Shown piece by piece: positions 14,997 through 17,103 of a stretch of DNA of 17,103 nucleotides; the first letter of the stretch is position 1; each line of letters opens with the position of its first letter. Source of the stretch: JBMNRY01 sp050944915 (GTDB lineage Bacteria; Bacillota; Limnochordia; JAAZLZ01); contig JBMNRY010000039.1 of NCBI GenBank assembly GCA_050944915.1, forward strand, positions 1 through 17,103, given 5' to 3'. The notes under the pieces were generated by a model. It searched no databases. It was not told the DNA's origin and was given only the letters and a program-made list of their open reading frames with translations. The position numbers were made by a program, and so were the translations under genes.

Positions 14997-15012
14997 CTTC
15001 CCCTTGGGGAAG
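14997..15012 (-). promoter_or_regulatory. Hairpin in the guaB leader
   Basis: CTTCCCC and GGGGAAG form a tight dyad 30 nt upstream of the guaB start codon. No U-tract follows, so it is a leader structure rather than a terminator. No purine riboswitch consensus was recognised. Confidence 0.35.
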
Positions 15013-15107
15013 TAGGCATTAGACAAAGTCAGATCCGCTGAGGGCTATCATTAGACTGCCACTTCTATGTACCTTCTAATCCCAGTGGACAGCCTCGTTA
15101 TCCAATC

Positions 15108-15136
15108 AAACTATCATAAAGGGCCTAGATTGTCAA
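15108..15136 (-). promoter_or_regulatory. Possible guaB promoter at the end of the prenyltransferase gene
   Basis: TTGACA (rc of 15131-15136) lies 17 bp from TAGTTT (rc of 15108-15113). The -35 is perfect, but the -10 is poor. A better -10, TATGAT, has only a 12-bp spacer. Confidence 0.3.
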
Positions 15137-15955
15137 CAAATCCCACAGGGTGAAAAGAAAAATGATCATCCCGACGACTAAGTTGGTGTTAAAGGCTAGA
15201 GAGAGTCTTTGCCTGCGCACCAAATAGACTTCCCGGGCGAAAATGAGCAATACCAGGGCCATGGCCACCTGGAATCCGGTGCCGAGACCAGCGGCTTGCC
15301 AGAAAAGATAGAGGAACAATACCGTCCCTAAATGGAGGAGGAGGGCCAGGTTAATGCTTTTGGTCGCGCCCCATTTAACGGGGATGGAATGGAGGCCCAC
15401 CTGACGATCGTAATCGGCATCGGCGATGTGATAGATGATATCAAAACCGGCTACCCACAAGCTAATGGCAACATAGAAGAAAATGGGGGCCCAAGTCAAC
15501 CTTTCCGCCACCGCCAGCCAAGCCCCCAAAGAGGCCAAACCGATGGTCCCTCCTAAGAAGAAATGGACCAAGGGCGTAAACCGTTTGGTGTAGGAATAAA
15601 AGATAAGGAAGAATAGGGCCAAGGGCGATAAGGCCAAACAAATGGGTCCTAGCCGGTAGGCAGCATAGATCAGGGAGGCTAGATTGGCCACCATGAAAAT
15701 CTGCACTTGGCGAGGGCGGAGCCGACCCCGTACCAACACCCAATCTTTGGTCCGGGGATTTTGGGCATCATACTCCAAATCGATGAGGCGGTTGGCGGCC
15801 ATGGCGCCGTTCCAAGCTCCGATCAACGCGACGGTGATCCAAAGGAGCTTGTCCGCCGGTGGGATACCGCCTGCCGCTAAAAACGCGGCGGTATAGGCAA
15901 AGGGGAGGGCAAAAAGGGTATGCTCAATCCTGACTAATTCTAAGAAAGCACCCAT
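15125..15955 (-). CDS. mqnP: UbiA-family prenyltransferase, MqnP-like (menaquinone synthesis)
   Basis: A 276-residue membrane enzyme that attaches a polyprenyl chain to an aromatic acid. About eight or nine hydrophobic helices are visible. The first Asp-rich motif is NRLIDLEYDAQNPRT (N55, D59, D63, N66, R68). The second is GFDIIYHIADADYDRQVGLHSIP (D172, D179, D183). The latter wording, and the start VRIEHTLFALPFAYTAAFLA, best fit the MqnP/UbiA-like branch of the futalosine menaquinone route, but a MenA-like or 4-hydroxybenzoate role cannot be excluded. After NPRT the usual RxLxxG reads KDWVLVRG, an unusual change. AAGGAGGG precedes ATG 15955. No other menaquinone gene is in the window. Confidence 0.85.
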   Translation of the reverse strand: MGAFLELVRIEHTLFALPFAYTAAFLAAGGIPPADKLLWITVALIGAWNGAMAANRLIDLEYDAQNPRTKDWVLVRGRLRPRQVQIFMVANLASLIYAAYRLGPICLALSPLALFFLIFYSYTKRFTPLVHFFLGGTIGLASLGAWLAVAERLTWAPIFFYVAISLWVAGFDIIYHIADADYDRQVGLHSIPVKWGATKSINLALLLHLGTVLFLYLFWQAAGLGTGFQVAMALVLLIFAREVYLVRRQRLSLAFNTNLVVGMIIFLFTLWDLLTI

Positions 15956-15989
15956 GAATAACCCTCCTTAGGATGCACCTTTTGCCAAA

Positions 15990-16020
15990 TATATTTTCCC
16001 GTCGAAGGTGTAATTCCTGC
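15990..16020 (-). promoter_or_regulatory. Recurrent GCAGGAATTA-type element upstream of the prenyltransferase gene
   Basis: Read on the minus strand: GCAGGAATTA, ten variable nt, then GGGAAAATATA. It has the same layout as 11535-11565 on the plus strand. It lies 35-65 nt before the start codon. Confidence 0.4.
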
Positions 16021-16057
16021 TAACGGCTCCAAAAGTCGAAAAGATGGGCTAGGTGTC

Positions 16058-16075
16058 TTGTGTAAAAATACACAA
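16058..16075. promoter_or_regulatory. Rex-like redox operator
   Basis: TTGTGTAAAAATACACAA is a perfect dyad with 7-bp arms and a 4-nt AT centre. The outer TTGTG/CACAA arms and 18-bp length match the Rex consensus TTGTGAAnnnnTTCACAA. It covers the -35 and early spacer of the ackA promoter, a position suited to repression. Confidence 0.65.
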
Positions 16076-16086
16076 AGTGATACAAT
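16058..16086 (+). promoter_or_regulatory. ackA promoter (sigma-A type)
   Basis: A -35 box TTGTGT (16058-16063), a spacer of exactly 17 bp and a -10 box TACAAT (16081-16086). It would give a leader of about 120 nt before ackA. The -35 lies inside the Rex-like dyad. Confidence 0.65.
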
Positions 16087-16170
16087 TTAACAGGTGATAT
16101 ATGTCCCAATCGGGAGATACCTAGGACCAGAGGGATTTAGGGTATCGACCCGGTTATTTTCATGAGCAAA

Positions 16171-16210
16171 AGGAGGGGTGACGCCGGTTTCTTCCCTACC
16201 GGCTATTTTT
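16171..16210 (+). promoter_or_regulatory. Distant Shine-Dalgarno, hairpin and start codon arrangement of ackA
   Basis: AGGAGGGGTG (16171-16180) lies 30 nt from the ackA ATG. The gap holds the hairpin GCCGGT (16183-16188)/ACCGGC (16198-16203) with a 9-nt loop, then TATTTTT. If the hairpin forms, the effective spacing falls to about 9 nt. The hairpin plus T-run also resembles an attenuator. Confidence 0.5.
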
Positions 16211-17103
16211 ATGAAGGTTTTTGTCCTTAATTGCGGTAGCTCTTCTTTTAAGTACAAACTTTACGATCTGGCCCAAGAGACCGTTTTGGCCGACGGTAAA
16301 GCAGAAAGAATAGGTCTTGATGACGCCGAGTTCACCCACGTGCCTCAAGGTAAAGGCAAACAAGTGGAGACTCTGCCCATTAAGAACCACCAACAGGCCA
16401 TCGCCAAAGCCATTGCGGCTTTGACGACGGGCCCCGACGCCGTCATCGGCGATGTCAGCGAAATCGATGCCGTCGGTCACCGGGTTGTCAGTGGTGGTGA
16501 ATACTTCTCTGAACCGACCTTAATCGATCAACGGGCTAAGGAACTCATCGACAAGTGCAGCGAACTAGCCCCGCTCCATAATCCACCAGCGGTGGCCGGG
16601 ATTGAAGCTATTGAACAGCTGTTGCCCAACACACCCCAAGTAGCCGTCTTCGATACCGCCTTCCACTCCACCATGGAACCCCATGCTTATCTGTACGCCC
16701 TACCCTATGAATTGTATGAGAAGCATAATATTCGCCGGTATGGATACCACGGCACCTCCCATAAGTATGTGGCCATGCGGGCTGCCGAACTGATGGATAA
16801 GCCTTTATCGGACCTAAAGATTATCAGCTGTCACTTAGGTAACGGCGCCAGCATTACCGCCGTGAAAGACGGCCGTTGTATCGATACCAGCATGGGCTTA
16901 ACGCCCCTGGAAGGCCTGATCATGGGTACCCGCTGCGGTAGCATCGACCCCTGCATCCCCTTACATCTGATGGAGAAGCTGGGCTTAAGCGTGGAAGAAT
17001 GCAGCGATCTCCTCAACAAGCAAAGCGGTATGAAAGGTCTCTCCGGTGTCAGTCATGATATGCGGGATATCGAAGCCGCCATGGAAGCCGGCAACCAACG
17101 GGC
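16211..17103 (+). CDS. ackA: Acetate kinase (3' end outside window)
   Basis: Interconverts acetyl phosphate plus ADP with acetate plus ATP; it supplies ATP by substrate-level phosphorylation in fermentation. The 297 visible residues of an expected 400 run to the window edge. MKVFVLNCGSSSFKYKL is the canonical N-terminus, with N7. Other visible sites are R91 (GHRVVSGG), H123 (PLHNPP), D148 (VFDTAFH), H180 (YGYHGTSH), the phosphate loop CHLGNGAS (207-214), and R241 in MGTRCGSIDP. These positions coincide with the residue numbers known for the Methanosarcina enzyme. Its strong Shine-Dalgarno sequence is unusually far upstream, with a hairpin between. An in-frame GTG at 16178 would overlap that SD and is unlikely. 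A Rex-like operator covers the promoter, which fits NADH-dependent control. Confidence 0.97.
   Translation, partial: MKVFVLNCGSSSFKYKLYDLAQETVLADGKAERIGLDDAEFTHVPQGKGKQVETLPIKNHQQAIAKAIAALTTGPDAVIGDVSEIDAVGHRVVSGGEYFSEPTLIDQRAKELIDKCSELAPLHNPPAVAGIEAIEQLLPNTPQVAVFDTAFHSTMEPHAYLYALPYELYEKHNIRRYGYHGTSHKYVAMRAAELMDKPLSDLKIISCHLGNGASITAVKDGRCIDTSMGLTPLEGLIMGTRCGSIDPCIPLHLMEKLGLSVEECSDLLNKQSGMKGLSGVSHDMRDIEAAMEAGNQR

Noticed and set aside
14968..15124. Guanine riboswitch before guaB
   Set aside because: None of the conserved purine-riboswitch loop sequences can be found on the coding strand.

Overview
The window looks like chromosomal DNA of an anaerobic, probably spore-forming member of the Bacillota (Limnochordia- or Clostridia-like). 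This is an inference from four things seen here: strong AGGAGG-type ribosome binding sites, a SPOCS/DUF3794 spore-coat-type protein, a DarA-type cyclic-di-AMP receptor, and an acetate kinase promoter carrying a Rex-like redox operator. I see no rRNA, tRNA, CRISPR array, insertion sequence or phage gene.

Layout. Positions 1-818 (+) hold the C-terminal half of an FtsH-family membrane protease, followed by two terminator hairpins. Positions 964-4415 (-) hold an exported FAD-dependent reductase-like protein and, upstream of it, a YuiF/NhaC-type secondary transporter. The two are separated by a terminator and by about 560 bp without a convincing gene. Positions 4651-6240 (+) hold a large lipoprotein with two InlB-type repeats and a right-handed beta-helix. 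Positions 6535-8197 (-) hold a sirtuin and a threonine-dehydrogenase-like zinc alcohol dehydrogenase, likely one transcript, ending in a 22-bp terminator. Positions 8559-9011 (+) hold a cysteine-rich single-SPOCS-domain protein behind a 360-bp leader, convergent with a membrane-attached polysaccharide deacetylase (9023-9973, -).

Positions 10151-11912 (+) hold the magnesium channel MgtE followed by a cyclic-di-AMP receptor. The stop codon of the latter overlaps that of a small zinc-ribbon protein on the other strand. Positions 12239-15955 (-) hold a DUF438/hemerythrin-like/PAS sensor, IMP dehydrogenase (guaB) and a UbiA/MqnP-type prenyltransferase of menaquinone synthesis. From 16211 (+) the window runs into acetate kinase (ackA), cut by the window edge.

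How the genes fit together. Most are housekeeping or single-gene units rather than one pathway. The themes are anaerobic energy metabolism (ackA, menaquinone prenyltransferase, exported flavoprotein), redox sensing (Rex-like site, hemerythrin/PAS protein), ion homeostasis (MgtE with DarA) and envelope or spore biology (lipoprotein, deacetylase, SPOCS protein). I found no clear new defence or mobile system. The most interesting items are the Rex-like operator with a hairpin between the Shine-Dalgarno sequence and the start of ackA, the exported flavoprotein lacking the known fumarate-reductase active-site residues, the MgtE-DarA pairing, and a recurrent upstream DNA motif.
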